Origin: Metallyticus violacea
Lineage: Eukaryota > Arthropoda > Insecta > Mantodea > Metallyticidae
NCBI GenBank assembly: GCA_030762175.1
Contig: CM060842.1
Location: 44,768,001 to 44,832,000 of the forward strand
DNA length: 64,000 nucleotides
Direction of reading: 5' to 3'
Shown here: one piece after another, positions 44,900 through 56,872 of the stretch
Numbering within the stretch: the stretch's first letter is position 1
How the letters are laid out: the number at the start of each line of letters is the position of its first letter
Made by a program: the position numbers and the translations under genes
Notes under the pieces: generated by a model
What the model saw: the letters and a program-made list of their open reading frames with translations, nothing else
What the model was told of the DNA's origin: nothing
Database searches by the model: none

Positions 44900-46211
44900 T
44901 CCTAAATATGTTTTCAGTTCGTTTTTAAAAATCACTTAAAGTATTTGTTTACTTACATGACTTTTGATATAGATGTCTGAATTTTATTTTCGTAATGGCA
45001 CTGACAAGTGAACTTCTTTATACTTGTAAACTAAAAGATACGTTGTTTTTATTTGAAGACGATGACAGCTCTCAGCAACAGTGTTACTAGAGTTATAATA
45101 TCTATATACAAGGATTTTGAAAAGCAATTAAACTGCTTTCCAAACTCAAGGAATAATACATTTATAAACAAGTATGTTATTTTCATAAAAATATTGTTGT
45201 TACAGTAACATATGCTTCTGTATTATACTAAGGCGCTTTATCAGAAAATGTGAAGAGAAAATAAAAAATCTATAGGCTCTAATTTAAAAATGATTTCGAC
45301 TACCTTACAAATCATGTTATAATTTTTACGGAGAAGATTCGTATTTATAAAATAATTCTTTTTAATAAATAAGACTTGAATATGTCTTTGCATTTTTTCC
45401 TAAAATCTTTCATTTACCTGTAAAACGAACTATGCATTACTTTTAAAAAATTCTATGTACTGGACTCTGAAAACTATTTCATAAGCGATGTTAAAGACCA
45501 GGTATGTCTACACCCTAAAAGGATTTTTAAATGAAAATAAGAGGGGGTTGTATTATGGAAAAGTAATTTTTTTCCTACTTCCTCCGAAAGAAAATATCTC
45601 TAAATGTACAAAACTCTTAACTACATTAAGTGCTTGCTGCGTTTCACTAAATTGCTTAAGGTTATGAACAATTAACTTAAGGTTTCTGTGAAACAAATGA
45701 AGTACTACATAGCGATGCAGAAAGATATAGAAGAAGGAAATATATGAATTTGGGACACGATTTGTTTATGTAAACACTTTTACATTTAATACTAATTTAA
45801 ACTATACATTATTTATGAAAAACGACATACTGCTGCAGGGTAAATATGTCTCTTCGTTAAAGTTATGGCTTGGTTGTGGCACAAAAGAATGGCATTGGTA
45901 GCTATTGGTAGCTATTCTTTTCGCAGACTACTTCTTTTTTTGTATTTATGGCGGTATTATGTTTCATTGCTAATGCTGAAAAATACGAAGTAATGAATTA
46001 TTTATATGCTAATTTATGAGTACTTATTATGCATTACAAAAGTTGATATCTTCTAATTTACACTTGTAGTACACTTTTTCATGTTAGATTTCTTTATTTA
46101 ATGGTTCTCTTTAATTTTACTGCTAAATTTATATACACGCCTTTATCATCTTTGCATAATCTTGTAATATTTTTACTTACTGTCTGAGAATGCGCAATTT
46201 TCATTCTTACA

Positions 46212-46270
<59 letters not shown>

Positions 46271-46490
46271 AAAATATTAAATTGCATTTTTAAACAGAAT
46301 ATTGGAGAGAACATGTTTTATGTTAATGCGCTTAAGCGCAAATAAAATGAAAAAAAAATCTCATTTTCCCGTCACTTCATTTTTTCGATTTTATAATTAA
46401 TATTCATGTTTTAATTTTTTTTCTATTGTATTGCATTATTAGGAACAGAGGAGAAATGTTCGCCACTTAAGCTATGCTAAGGGTTGACTT
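44900..46490. other. AT-rich stretch without a recognisable gene
   Basis: Contains the (GA)n run at 46217-46268 and a small tandem repeat of GGTAGCTATT near 45897-45916. No other features recognised. Confidence 0.5.
46217..46268. repeat. (GA)n microsatellite
   Basis: About 26 uninterrupted GA units. Confidence 0.97.
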
Positions 46491-46494
46491 TTTG

Positions 46495-46858
46495 CGCCTA
46501 TGCCCGCAACGAAGGCACCTGCGGAAGTAAAGGAGATATCGAGCGGCCAGAGTATCTACCATTGTTTCTAGATAGATTGCTCCTACGCAGGTTAACCCCG
46601 CCCCTGGCCCCTCAGAAGGCCGCTCACACCAGAAATCTTTCCAAATCGCAAGTTACCGTCACTACGCACATAGCACCAGAGCACCTGGCCTGGCACTTTT
46701 GATCTACAACAAGCAAAAAATTCATAGAAAGGAAAGATTTATCCCAGCATTCGTACAAGTGACCACAGGAAATCAGAAAAAATCCAAAGCAGCCCCAAGG
46801 GATTTGAACCCCGCACCTCCCGAATGCCAATCCGAAGCGTAACCGTGTGACCAACCCC
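46495..46858 (-). mobile_element. SINE-D copy with recognisable tRNA head
   Basis: The minus strand starts GGGTTGGTCACACGGTTACG and has a perfect B box, GGTTCAAATCC. It continues GAATGCTGGGATAAATCTTT, GTGACGGTAACTTGC, TTTGGAAAGATTTC and CAATCTATCTAGAAAC. The body blocks align in order with those at 23.2, 48.3 and 56.5 kb. It is GC-rich compared with its surroundings. Confidence 0.75.
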
Positions 46859-48240
46859 ATTTGGTTGCTATATATTAATCAAAATATATTAGTACAAAAT
46901 GTTTAAAGTAATGTAGTAATTAGAGAAAGCATTAACCCTCCCTTATATCAATTTGCTATATTTCCCTTTTTAATTTTTGCTAAAACTGTGTAATTGCCTA
47001 TTAAATTTGTTTTTTAAAGACATATTGTAACAGAATTTGAAAGAAGAGTAAAAAATGTAAAACCAAATTATCTCATTATTTAAAACCTTGTTGTTAAAGT
47101 ATATTATTAACTTCAGCTTAGAGAAAGTAAGGGAAAATCTACACAATCTACACTTTTTGATACAATTTTACTCCCAATGTGAACATGCGATATAGAGAGC
47201 AGTTTTTAATCTTACAAAACAATTCAAGCAGACACGGGTACAAAATACTACCAAAAACATTGCAAAAACGTATATTTATGTTGCTAGAAGAATTCATACA
47301 TTCTAGTAATATATTATTCATATAATGTTTAGTTAAAATGACTGTTTTATTAATTTAGAAGTTTGATATTTTTGGGAGTGTGGTATAACATGTTTCTCAA
47401 AATGTGCTTCTGTTTCCATTTGCTGTGTCGTGGAAAATGTTTTATGTCCAGTATCTAATGAATCTGCTTTTAAATTCCCAACTTATATTAAATACACCTA
47501 TACGTTTGTTCAATAACTTTTCCATATTCCTAACTTAAAGCTAATTGCTTGTTAACATTATGTTTTTAAATTCACAAAACTTTTTTTCGTGATTTTCCTC
47601 TTTGATTGCGTATTGAATTTTCCGCTTTGCAAAACAACTTCTAAAAAACTCAAAGAGATTTTGGAAATAAAAATTCAGAATTTTGCTTTATATATCGTTG
47701 ACATTTTATCTCAAAATTTATTAAAATAAATTATGTTTTCTTTGAGACCGATAACTTTTTCTTTACTTTCGTCATAAATTTATCAACACCTTATTCAGTT
47801 GCCATTTACGAATGTTCAAGGAGCCTGCCGGTATTACAAAGGCATGGCAGTTAATGAATGAAGTATATAATTTTCCGGCACGTTGCATCCCTTCTCCCTG
47901 CTAAAGCTTGTGCTTTCAGAATATATGATTAAAAAAACACACCAGTCCGAATGCTCACAGCATGAAGGATTGAAACTATTTGGGAAAGGAGAGGCATCGG
48001 TAAAATTATGACCTAAAAATAAATGAAAAGTGGAAGTGATTTTGTGTTTTTTTACTATATTTAAATCTCCATTCTTCTTAATCTCTTCTCCGTTTTGTCC
48101 ACTGGACAAAACGGGGATGTGACAATTTAAAAGAATATGTAGACAGGAATGTAAGTTGTACACTTAAAAGTCAGAATGAATTATTTTATAAAAATTAATA
48201 ATGGGCATGCTAGTTCATCAGAAACGTTATAAAGGAAAAA
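46859..48240. other. AT-rich stretch without a recognisable gene
   Basis: Short frames only (for example 47834-48163, minus), with no motif recognised. Confidence 0.5.
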
Positions 48241-48245
48241 TTGGA

Positions 48246-48657
48246 GGATGCTTCGGTACTGCAGCCTTGTTCAATGATTGGTCAGAATCCACGGGCGGTG
48301 AGGCATGAACATAGACCGGATCTCAAACGCTGTTTCCAGATAATACATGTTGATGTCGGCGGAGTCCCACCAAGAAATTCGAGCTCGTCAGAAGGGTCGC
48401 TTCCATACCAAATGTGTTTTACAAAGCGCAAGCCACTGGAACGTCGCGCCAGTCCATTTCCCCTTGACACTTTCAACCATTTAACAGAACCAACGAAAAG
48501 AAATGGGGGAGCGGAAAATTCGTGAAATGGAAAGATTCATCCTAGCATTCCCTAAACGAACACAAACCATGAACACAAACCCAAGATCAGAATAGTCGGC
48601 TCCAAGATTTTTGAACCCAGAACCTCCCAAGCGTTACCGTCTAAGCCACTCCGCTCT
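48246..48657 (-). mobile_element. SINE-D copy, longest in the window
   Basis: The minus strand has an A box TGGCTTAGACGGTAACGC close to the Pol III consensus and a B box GGGTTCAAAAATC. The body runs TTAGGGAATGCTAGGATGAA, TTCTGTTAAATGGTTGAAAG, CCAGTGGCTTGCGCTTTGTA, CGAATTTCTTGGTGGGACTC and ATTATCTGGAAACAGCG. At about 410 bases it is longer than the other three SINE families and could be a composite of a SINE head and another element's tail. Confidence 0.75.
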
Positions 48658-48897
48658 GTTATTGTAAATCAACTATTTAATTATAGAAAAACGTATAAGG
48701 CAAATGCGTTACAAATATTTGCAAGTGTTCATCGTTACAACTGCATGCTACACAGCATATCTTCAGCGTTGGTCAGGTCTTGTCAGGATGAGTCCGTAAT
48801 CGAGAGTAAGAACATTTGCGTAGGGGCTTGAAGTAGTGATATGAACTTAGAGAGTTTTTCTATTCCTTGATATCTCACGTTTGTTTCTGTAGCTTAT

Positions 48898-48932
<35 letters not shown>

Positions 48933-50034
48933 TAATAAACACGCAAAGAGTTCTGCCTGTATACAGAATGTAACAACGTTTCCACAACTCTTCAGTTTAG
49001 TTCTGCGCAGCTAAGTAAGAAAGAGGGCATAAAATTATAAATAAAAATGAACGTATTTTAGTTATAATCGAAAGGTTACATTCCCCTTTCTCTTTCGCAA
49101 TAAAATCCAACATTAGAAATTATGCATTATTCACCACCATACAAAACGTGTGTACATGTACTCTCGACTTATGCTAAAGACATTTTGGGTTAGAAGTTTT
49201 CTGAAAGATTTTCCTTAGTGGCTAATCATCAGGAACAAAATTCTGCAAATACCCTGGCTGAGTACTTTGGCAGGTCAATTACGCGAGCAATTAAAGGTCA
49301 TTCTCGATTCACACTTGAGAGTGATGCTTATTTTATCTTCGCTACTGAATAGTATACCGTAGAAAGCTTTATGATTGGCTACTACCGGTATTTGAACGCT
49401 ATGTAATACAGTTATGCAATTGTGCGGTATTAAAATCACGTTCTGTGCTGACTAAATATACTGAGAGAGTTACAACCTGATAAAATGTTACGGTGCGAGT
49501 TCTGCGCTCATTGCTAGAAATGCAACGAGCCGGACATCCGAGCCCCTCCCTTCGGATGGGAATAGTCTGGTTGGGATGGGCTCGGTGGCGCAATGCGTTC
49601 CCGACGCTCATGGGTATTGAGTGCTCTATGACAGGTGGTGAGCTATCTGGAAACGTTCGGGTTACTCGCTTGCAGATCTAGAATACTGATGCTAGGTTAG
49701 GCCACTCAACCAGTGATACTGGTATTAGCGCTAATATTTATAATTAGTGTATCTACTTCTATCCCTTGAAGAGGTTTGTGATTTTAGAAATTAGATGCCG
49801 TCTAATGAAAAATACACAGAAGAATTGATCTCAGGGATGTTCCAGGTTCGTACCTAAATATGAAGCAGGAAAATCTTGTCGTGGTTTGTTGAAATAAAAG
49901 AATCCGAACAGATTTGTTTTACAACTAAATAATTAATCGCAAATGTTATGCAAATCATTGTCACCAGTGTGAATTATCCTACATTTAAAATCATGTTTAA
50001 CACTGGTTTTCATTACTGAGATAATCACAAGCAG
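48658..50034. other. Stretch without a recognisable gene
   Basis: Contains a poly-T tract at 48901-48931 and a GC-richer patch at 49490-49680 with no recognised content. Confidence 0.45.
48901..48931. repeat. Poly-T tract
   Basis: About 31 consecutive T, possibly the tail of a minus-strand retroelement, but no body is recognised next to it. Confidence 0.92.
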
Positions 50035-50165
50035 TGGGTACTGATTATTCATGAAATGAAATGAGAAATTAAGAAGAAATACATTTTTTTTTCTACAAGA
50101 AAGTGTTCGAGGCTTAAGTTTAAGGTTTCTTCCTGACTCTTGTCTTAACGAGCTTAGCCACCGTG
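50035..50165 (-). mobile_element. SINE-A remnant, internally deleted
   Basis: In reverse it retains CACGGTGGCTAAG of the head, a deletion across most of the B box and mid-body, then CTTAAACTTAAGCCTCGAAC and ATTTCATTTCATGAAT. It is old and strongly decayed. Confidence 0.65.
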
Positions 50166-51084
50166 TTGATAGTTATCCTTTATATACGGTTATTTGCATT
50201 GGTAGCAAGTTGTAGGATTATATCAACAAATGCAAATGCTAAACATGACATTTGCAGGCATTCCCGCACATACGTTTATTTAACATTTTCTCTTGCTTAG
50301 ACAGATAGAATCCATGCCCATAGTGCAACAGGTATAATTATATTCTATACATTTACTTACATGCGTTGTGATAGAAATGCCAGATGCAAGCGAGAATATA
50401 GTGAAATTCTCTTACAGAGCTCTGCAACAGGTCTTTGGACCAAGGAGCGAAGGGCAATGCCCCCTACATGCGAACCTGTCATTCTTTCGGAACTTTCTCC
50501 GCACTCGCTCTGGTTTATCTCAATAAATGTCAGACCTGAGCCGGGAGGCAGTTTGTTTTGTGCAGCCCTAGCATAACCACTGGCCGCTGCACTTATTGAT
50601 CGTTGTTTATAATTAAATGAGGAGGGGAGCGGTTGGTATACGCGATGAAATGCCAGACATGTCAGTCGTCCACCGATCATAGGGACGACGCCGTTATTGT
50701 TATGTATCGGTGTCCATGACAGGTGCCGTGAATATCGCCTCCAGGAGATTCGGTGTAACCCAAAGGTTTAACAGAAACGCTTAGCTATTGGACTTCCCTG
50801 TGGTCCCAGAAGCATTCAATAACATCATGTAGAGAAGTCAATGTAATATCACTGATGTAATTCTAAAATTGCTCTAGGAAAGTGTACTCAAGTTGTTTAC
50901 TGATCATTTCTTATACATTTGTAATTAATATATTATATTATCAAATTGCTAAATAATTTTATTTATCAATAAATATATTTATTATTATTTAGTCAGGTTT
51001 ACAATATATTAACTAACCATAAAATTACAAATACAAAACTTTTCTCATTTATAATTATATAATTAACTATAAACGGCATGAACT
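50166..51084. other. Stretch with a GC-richer open segment of unknown nature
   Basis: 50357-50680 has open frames on both strands (107 codons on minus, 71 on plus) and higher GC than its flanks. Neither translation shows a domain I recognise, and double-strand openness argues against either being a real coding sequence. It may be an unrecognised repeat. Confidence 0.35.
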
Positions 51085-51975
51085 GCTGAAATTCATTTCT
51101 CCTTTATGTATTCTTCCTTCAGGTATTTTTAAATCGTCATGTTTCTGCACCGTATAAAGCTGTGCTTCTAACAATAGATTTATGAAGTTGATTCTTTATT
51201 TTTTATTAATCTGTTTATTCCATAATATAGGATTAAGAGTCGATATTGTAAATTTTCCTTTCTTTATGCGTTTTCTAATTTGTTTATAAGTTTTCCATCG
51301 TTGTAATTATAACCCCTAAGTATTTATACTTGTTACTCTTTTTAATCGCTCCATTATTTTCAATAATTGATTTCGTATTTTTCCTTTAATTGGCATATAA
51401 TTTGATGTTTCAAAATTAAACTGTGAGCCTGTATTTTCTCATTCTTAAATGAGCTTCCTACTCATGTATTCTACATCATCATATACTTCAGTCATTATTA
51501 TTTGATCAACTGCAAATTGCAAAGTGTAGATACTATTATTAAATTTCACTCCTATACCTTCACATTTCTTCTTCCAGACTTTTAAAGCCTCTTCGAGATA
51601 TATTTTGAACAATGTTGGAGATAGATAACAACCTTGACGCAAATATTTTTTGCAACATGAAATTCTGGTGACAGTCTCTTTTGTATTTTAATTTTTGCCA
51701 TAGAATTTCCATATAAATTTGCATTGTTTTGATTAAATATTTTGAAATGTCAGTATTATTTAAATGTTCCCAAAGTTTCGTGCGTTGAATTATATCAAAA
51801 GCTTTTTCTAAATCTATAAACAATATATGTATTTCCTGATTACAAACTACAGCCTTATTAAATATCTGATTTAAACATAATAAGTTATCAATAGTAGATT
51901 TTCCTGCTTTAAACCCTGTTTGTTCCTCTGCTTCCTTGTTCTCATCTTTCTCATCTAATGCTTCTTTGAAATGAA
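51085..51975 (-). pseudogene. Decayed LINE, reverse transcriptase segment (first of two)
   Basis: The minus strand reads EEQTGFKAGKSTIDNLLCLN, IFNKAVVCNQEIHILFIDLE then KAFDIIQRTKLWEHLNN, a frame shift, MRQGCYLSPTLFKIYLEE and LQFAVDQIIMTE. These are the canonical reverse transcriptase motifs. The catalytic FADD box appears as FAVD, losing the first aspartate. Farther on, IRKRIKKGKFTISTLNPILW and IYKSIV-like residues match the post-RT region of arthropod elements in which KLNSVLWSK precedes an ILYGSEVW motif. The 5' end is lost at about 51975. The clade is not resolved. Confidence 0.8.
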
Positions 51976-52849
51976 ACTACTATGTTAAATTTAAATATTT
52001 GAAATATTTTTTTTTCAATTTGATTGATTCAGACCCCAGTCTCTGGTTCATCAACAGCGATTAGAAGAAGGCAAGCAAGAGGAATGTGCTATATAAACAT
52101 TAACAGTGTTGTCAGATACTCACCCATAGTTAGAACTCTAGAGTGCAAGATCTGGGTCTGATCGCTTAACATGTGGCAACATGGGTATCCCAAATACACT
52201 CTTCGTGTGCACACACAGTTCAAGTTTCCTTCACACTGCACACGCCTTCCTATAATGGAAACATTATGCTGGAATATTCAAGGGACCAGGTTCTGATCCA
52301 AACAAAGACACATTAATAAAATATAAAAAATTCAAATACCAAATTAAATTTTCCCATCCTTACAACTAACCTTCCTAGTACTAATACTATTTGAATACTA
52401 TGTAATTATAAGATATTAAACCTCCCACTGAAATTGGCCTGCGCCATTTTTCAATTAGACATTCATCTGGTATTTTTAATACATGTAGCGTTCAATGATT
52501 AAACATTTAATCAGTTTACTATATACGTGTACACACACCAGACGTATTTAATTGCAATTTTCTCTATTTACTTTTCATTATCATTTTTGTTTTACTTTGA
52601 ATAAACGTTGCTTTATATTCTTGCAATTTTTGTTAAACAAATATGTTTTAAAGAAATTTTTCTATCCATTATAAACTATTTTCCCCTAAACTTTGCATTC
52701 TGCATATCTCAGGGTTTTACAAACTATGCTCTACATTTTATTTTCCTCTACATAACGGACATTATCCATATCTTTTTCTATTAACCTGTGCATTTCAATC
52801 CTTAACCATACAATTCCCCTCTTTCTTCTTTATTTGTATTATCTGTATA
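51976..52849. other. Stretch between two LINE relics, nothing recognised
   Basis: AT-rich DNA with no protein motif. It could include the 3' untranslated part of the LINE relic to its right. Confidence 0.45.
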
Positions 52850-54079
52850 CCGTTCTCTTTGCCAAATGGGCGCTAATGATCTTGGCAGTTTTGCGCCCTT
52901 AAATAATAATCACCAATAACTTTGCCAACTATTAAGTCATATAACATAATGATCTATTTTCTTTCAATTTACTAAATAATTTTTATCTCCATATCTTTTT
53001 CTTATATTCTTCCAGAAATCTTCAATATTGATTTCTGTCTCATTGTATTATTTTCCAAATTTATCTTTAAATCACTTGCCCAACTCTTATTTTGTATGTT
53101 TTAATAAGTTTCCATCATACCAATACTTGAACGCTCTTTCCATAATTAACTCTTTGCTTGCTACTCTTCTCATATCATTTTGAACAGCTTCATTAACTGC
53201 TGCAATGGGCAGTCCTAAAACCTTCTTCCAAAACATCCTATGTATCGAGTCCAAAATGTCTCACCCATCATTAAGTTCCCATAATTCAATATCACCGAGC
53301 CTCTATTACTGCTCCATGCATTCTTTCCAACCATTTCATTTCCAATTCAAGTTATTTTAAATAGCATCCATTTATAGGAACAATTGCTTTTCTCTTGCCG
53401 ATGTTAATCCCTTGTGTTTCTCCCATTTGCTTCCTCCATCTGTTTTAATTCCCAAATAGATACAGTCACTTTATATTTATTCGTTCCTTGCTTCCATCTC
53501 TCAGTTTACTTTCTTTTTTTGAACACTACAAATTGTGTTTTTCTCTAAACAATACCTTAAATCCCTATCCTACAGTGCATGTATCTATTTCTTACACGAA
53601 CAACTTTAAACCCTTAATGGTGATAGATCCATCTGCCAAATCATCAGCAAAAGTAAACCCGGAATCTGTAAATTATTTATTATTGGCAGGACATTGTTCC
53701 TTTTGTTTATATTCTGCAGTATATCGTCAATGAATAAATTAAAAAATACTCCACCTAACTTACCTTGCCCTAACTCTTTCTTTTGGTATACATCTCTAAT
53801 TATTACCTCTTTCTCACAGAAAGTATTATCTTTATATAAACCTTTTAAAATGCTCACCATAATGTTATTCATAACTTTCTCCAGCAATTTATATACCACA
53901 ATAATTTCAATTCTATTGAACCAAATACTTTCTCTAAGTAACGAAAGCCAAGTATAATTCCCCGCTATCTCACTTTAAATATGTATCTATTAATGTTCTT
54001 ATGGTGAACACATTATTAATAGTTCTTCTTACTTTCCTAAAGCCCATTTGAAATTCTGAGGAAATATTGTATTGTTCCA

Positions 54080-54120
<41 letters not shown>

Positions 54121-55210
54121 ATTCTGTAAAATACGTAAAGGTTTTTCCTACATTAGATAATAAGGTCATATCCCGGTAATTGTTATGTTTGTCTTCTTCA
54201 ACTTTGCCTTTGTATATTTTGTGTATAATTGCTTTTTTATAACATTCTGGTATGCACCTTTTGGTTTAAATAGAATTAAACACGATTGTTAATATTTGAT
54301 TAAATTCATTTTCATACAGCATTCTTTGAGGAATTCTCCTTGTATGCCATCTATATCAGATGAAATATTCCTTTTTAACTTTTTACCTGATTACTACCAC
54401 TTCTTTTATATCACTAACCAAGGTCTCTATGTATTATTTTGCATTCCCTTAATTTTCCTACCATGCATCAAATAAATCTTAAAAAAATGCTTTACCTAAT
54501 ATTGTTATAAGGTTTGACTAAATTTTGTGCATGATGTACATTGTGTATCCTTTCATTACTTGCTTACATTATTCTCATTAATATGTTAATTACTTTCTTA
54601 GCACTTATCTTTTTCCACAGAAGATTTTTTCCCCTACTAATAATTGCTTTTATTGGTGTCTACTTTGTAAATATTCTTCTTTTGATTTGTCATCTTTATA
54701 TATCTCCACTTGACTAACACTGACTTAACAATTGTTTGAATTAGTTTATATCATTCATCAAATCAACTCTCACATATTTTCCCCCCTTTTTCACTGCCCA
54801 ACACATTATAAAAATAACATATTGGTGGCATTATCCGTTTTCTATTCTTTTAGCATGTTTATTGTACCACACTAGCATATATTTCCTGTATCAGGTTGTA
54901 AGACATGAGCAAAATGTTTCTTGTAATTCTCATTCCATTTAAATATTACGTATCTTCTCTTATACGATATTTGTATCTTCTTATTGGTTAGTTACTTATT
55001 CCTTAGGATTAATTTAACATCTATTATTAATAGAAAGTGACGACTTCTACTAAAACGTTGCAATTATTTATAAAATAGCTAATGTTAATTGACCATACTA
55101 CATAATCTATTACATTTTGGCCATTTTTGTTGATAAAGGTATACTCCCAATTTTCATCTTCTACTTACTTTACATTTAAAATCTCCAATGCATTTAATTC
55201 GCAAAAATCA
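52850..55210 (-). pseudogene. Decayed LINE, endonuclease to C-terminus (second of two)
   Basis: On the minus strand, in order: FCELNALEILN and EYTFINKNGQNVIDYVVWS (about 55110-55190), the end of an APE-type endonuclease; ISSDIDGIQGEFLK (about 54330); NNYRDMTLLSNVGKTF (about 54150), RT motif; QMGFRKVRRTINNVFTIRTL (about 54030); GVFFNLFIDDILQNINKRNN (about 53740); and RMFWKKVLGLPIAAVNEAVQ with MERAFKYWYDGNLL (53110-53240) from the C-terminal region. The catalytic FADD is altered to LLLMIW. A poly-T tract (54082-54118) interrupts the RT. Many frameshifts and stops show great age. Together these parts cover most of an ORF2, truncated inside the endonuclease. Confidence 0.78.
54082..54118. repeat. 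Poly-T tract inside LINE reverse transcriptase
   Basis: About 37 consecutive T. It lies between the YRDMTLLSN and QMGFRK motifs, where ordinary LINEs have no homopolymer, so it is an expansion or the trace of an inserted poly-A. Confidence 0.92.
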
Positions 55211-55260
55211 GTGAAGTTTTCCTTTGCTTCGTTATTTTTATTTATTTATTTGCTGATATT

Positions 55261-55445
55261 GCTCCTCCTCGGTCTAGTGGTTAGCGTTGCTGGCTGCTGA
55301 GCGGAAAGTCCATTTTCGATTCCCGGTATCTTCACAGTCCCAAAAGACTGTGGACGAGGTCTATATTACGGGTCATACAAACTCTATTTCACCTGAATAA
55401 TTGGGACAATTATCTTATTCCTACTAATTTAGGAGTTGTTATTGA
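55261..55445 (+). mobile_element. SINE-C copy, variant body
   Basis: Head CTCCTCGGTCTAGTGGTTAG and B box TTTTCGATTCCCGG are clear. The body (CTTCACAGTCCCAAAAGACT) differs from the 58.7 and 62.8 kb copies except for ATAATTGGGACAATT. It may represent a separate subfamily or a chimaera. Confidence 0.7.
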
Positions 55446-55474
55446 ATAGAGTGTGTTAAAATTTATTTTTATGT

Positions 55475-56080
55475 TGTTGAAGATTTTATTTTGTTTATGG
55501 TCTTCTTGGTTGATTGAGTGACGTTGGCCTTTAGAGGCGGTACTTAGCCAGGTTTACGCCACTCCATTAATTCTCTTTTGGACCAGGGATCAATGTAGAG
55601 AACCAGAGTTTTATCTTCTGTAACAATGATTTGCAGAACTTCTCTCTCGTTGCCAAGATCCAAAAATACCTGACAATAGATGACGCATTGCTGCTTTTGG
55701 ACCGAGGAAAGAAGTCTAGGCACCCATCTTGCACTAACCTTATTCATGTTTAAATGTTCACGAATAATTCGAAGGAATGTTGTTTTAGAAAGACTCAATC
55801 TTGCTGCTGTTTCTGTAACTTTCAGCCGCCGGTCTTCCATAATTTTTGTTTGCACAAGAGCGAAGTTTTCAGGAGTGAGCATCCCTAAGGGCCGACCTGC
55901 ACGCTCTTCGTCTTCAATGTTTTCTCGATCCATTCGAAAAAGTTTGGCCCATTCTTTTACGGTAGAATATGAGGAAGATAATTCCCCATATACACCTTTT
56001 AATAGCTGTTTAATTTCATTCGTAGTAAGTCCTTCTTTTATGAAGACAACATCTAGTTATTGTCTTTGATTCTTAGGCAT
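55475..56080 (-). pseudogene. mariner transposase relic, N-terminal half
   Basis: From an ATG at 56080 (MPKNQRQ then an in-frame TAA) the frame continues open through LTTNEIKQLLKGVYG and STVKEWAKLFRMDRENIEDE, AGRPLGML, MEDRRLKVTETAARLSLSKT, REHLNMNKVSARWVPRLLSS and IIVTEDKTLVLYIDPWSKRE to LMEWRKPG and a stop at about 55544. Weak similarity (THE KAKVTQSTKK equivalent, PPLKANVTQSTKK) continues to about 55480. This is the paired helix-turn-helix half of a mariner transposase with the first catalytic Asp in the TEDKT box; the second and third acidic residues are gone. It is a different subfamily from the 34 kb element. No terminal repeats were recognised. Confidence 0.85.
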
Positions 56081-56499
56081 TGATATTTTGCAGAACGAAT
56101 GTTTCTTTTTATTTTATTTATTTATTTTTTTCCTCTTTGTGTTACTCTTATTTGATCTTCCTAATATACAAGTGTCGCACTGGTCTTTAATACTTCAATA
56201 CGTTTAAATAGATCAGATGAGGCGAGTAAAGGAATCTATTTAATTTTGAATGGAAATCTTTACAGTTAATGATAGTGCGCAAGGAGCTTTCAGTGAAATC
56301 GGCATACACTGTAGCTGGAAAAGGCTGTTGTTGCCACATGTTGTTTCGAACACGTGATTACAAAATGCTTCAGCACGCTTATTACTTTACATAATGGAAC
56401 CATTGTCTTCTGCAAAAGAATAACTAATGGTGACCAAAAGAAGATCTTTAGGAAATTTACAATTTATGATTTATTATCTTAGTGTTCATTTGAAGTTTC
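56081..56499. other. Stretch without a recognisable gene
   Basis: May include 5' untranslated sequence of the mariner relic. No terminal inverted repeat was found. Confidence 0.4.
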
Positions 56500-56872
56500 T
56501 CATGGCTCAGGAAATAACTCTTTTCGGGAGATCCCGGATTTAAATCCTTTTGAGTAGGCCATCCTAGCCTTGGGTTTTCTCGTGGTTTCCCCTGATCACT
56601 TAGGCAAATGCTACGAAGGATCTTTCTTTCCACGAACTTTCATGTCATTTATTCCTTTGGTTCTGTTAAAGGTTTAAAGAGCAAGGGTTTAAAGAGCCAG
56701 GGAAAGTGGGCTGGTGCCGTGTGACGGTGGCTTGCCCTTTGTAAAGGTTTCTACCGGCATACCTGTTGAGAAACACGAATTCCTTGGAGAGGCTCCACCG
56801 ACTCCGGGTTTTCTTCTCTGGAAACATATTAAGAACCTCACTCATGGATCCTGGCCAAGGCTAAAATACAGA
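56500..56872 (+). mobile_element. SINE-D copy
   Basis: Head CATGGCTCAGGAAATAACTC and a decayed B box, GGATTTAAATCC. The body has GGCAAATGCTACGAAGGATC, GTGTGACGGTGGCTTGCCCT, TTTGTAAAGGTTTC, AATTCCTTGGAGAGGCTCCA, TTCTCTGGAAACATATT and GGATCCTGGCC. A short tandem duplication, GGTTTAAAGAGC/GGGTTTAAAGAGCC, lies near 56669-56700. Confidence 0.75.

Noticed and set aside
48241..48525. 94-codon plus-strand frame with polar composition
   Set aside because: It lies entirely on the antisense strand of the SINE-D copy.
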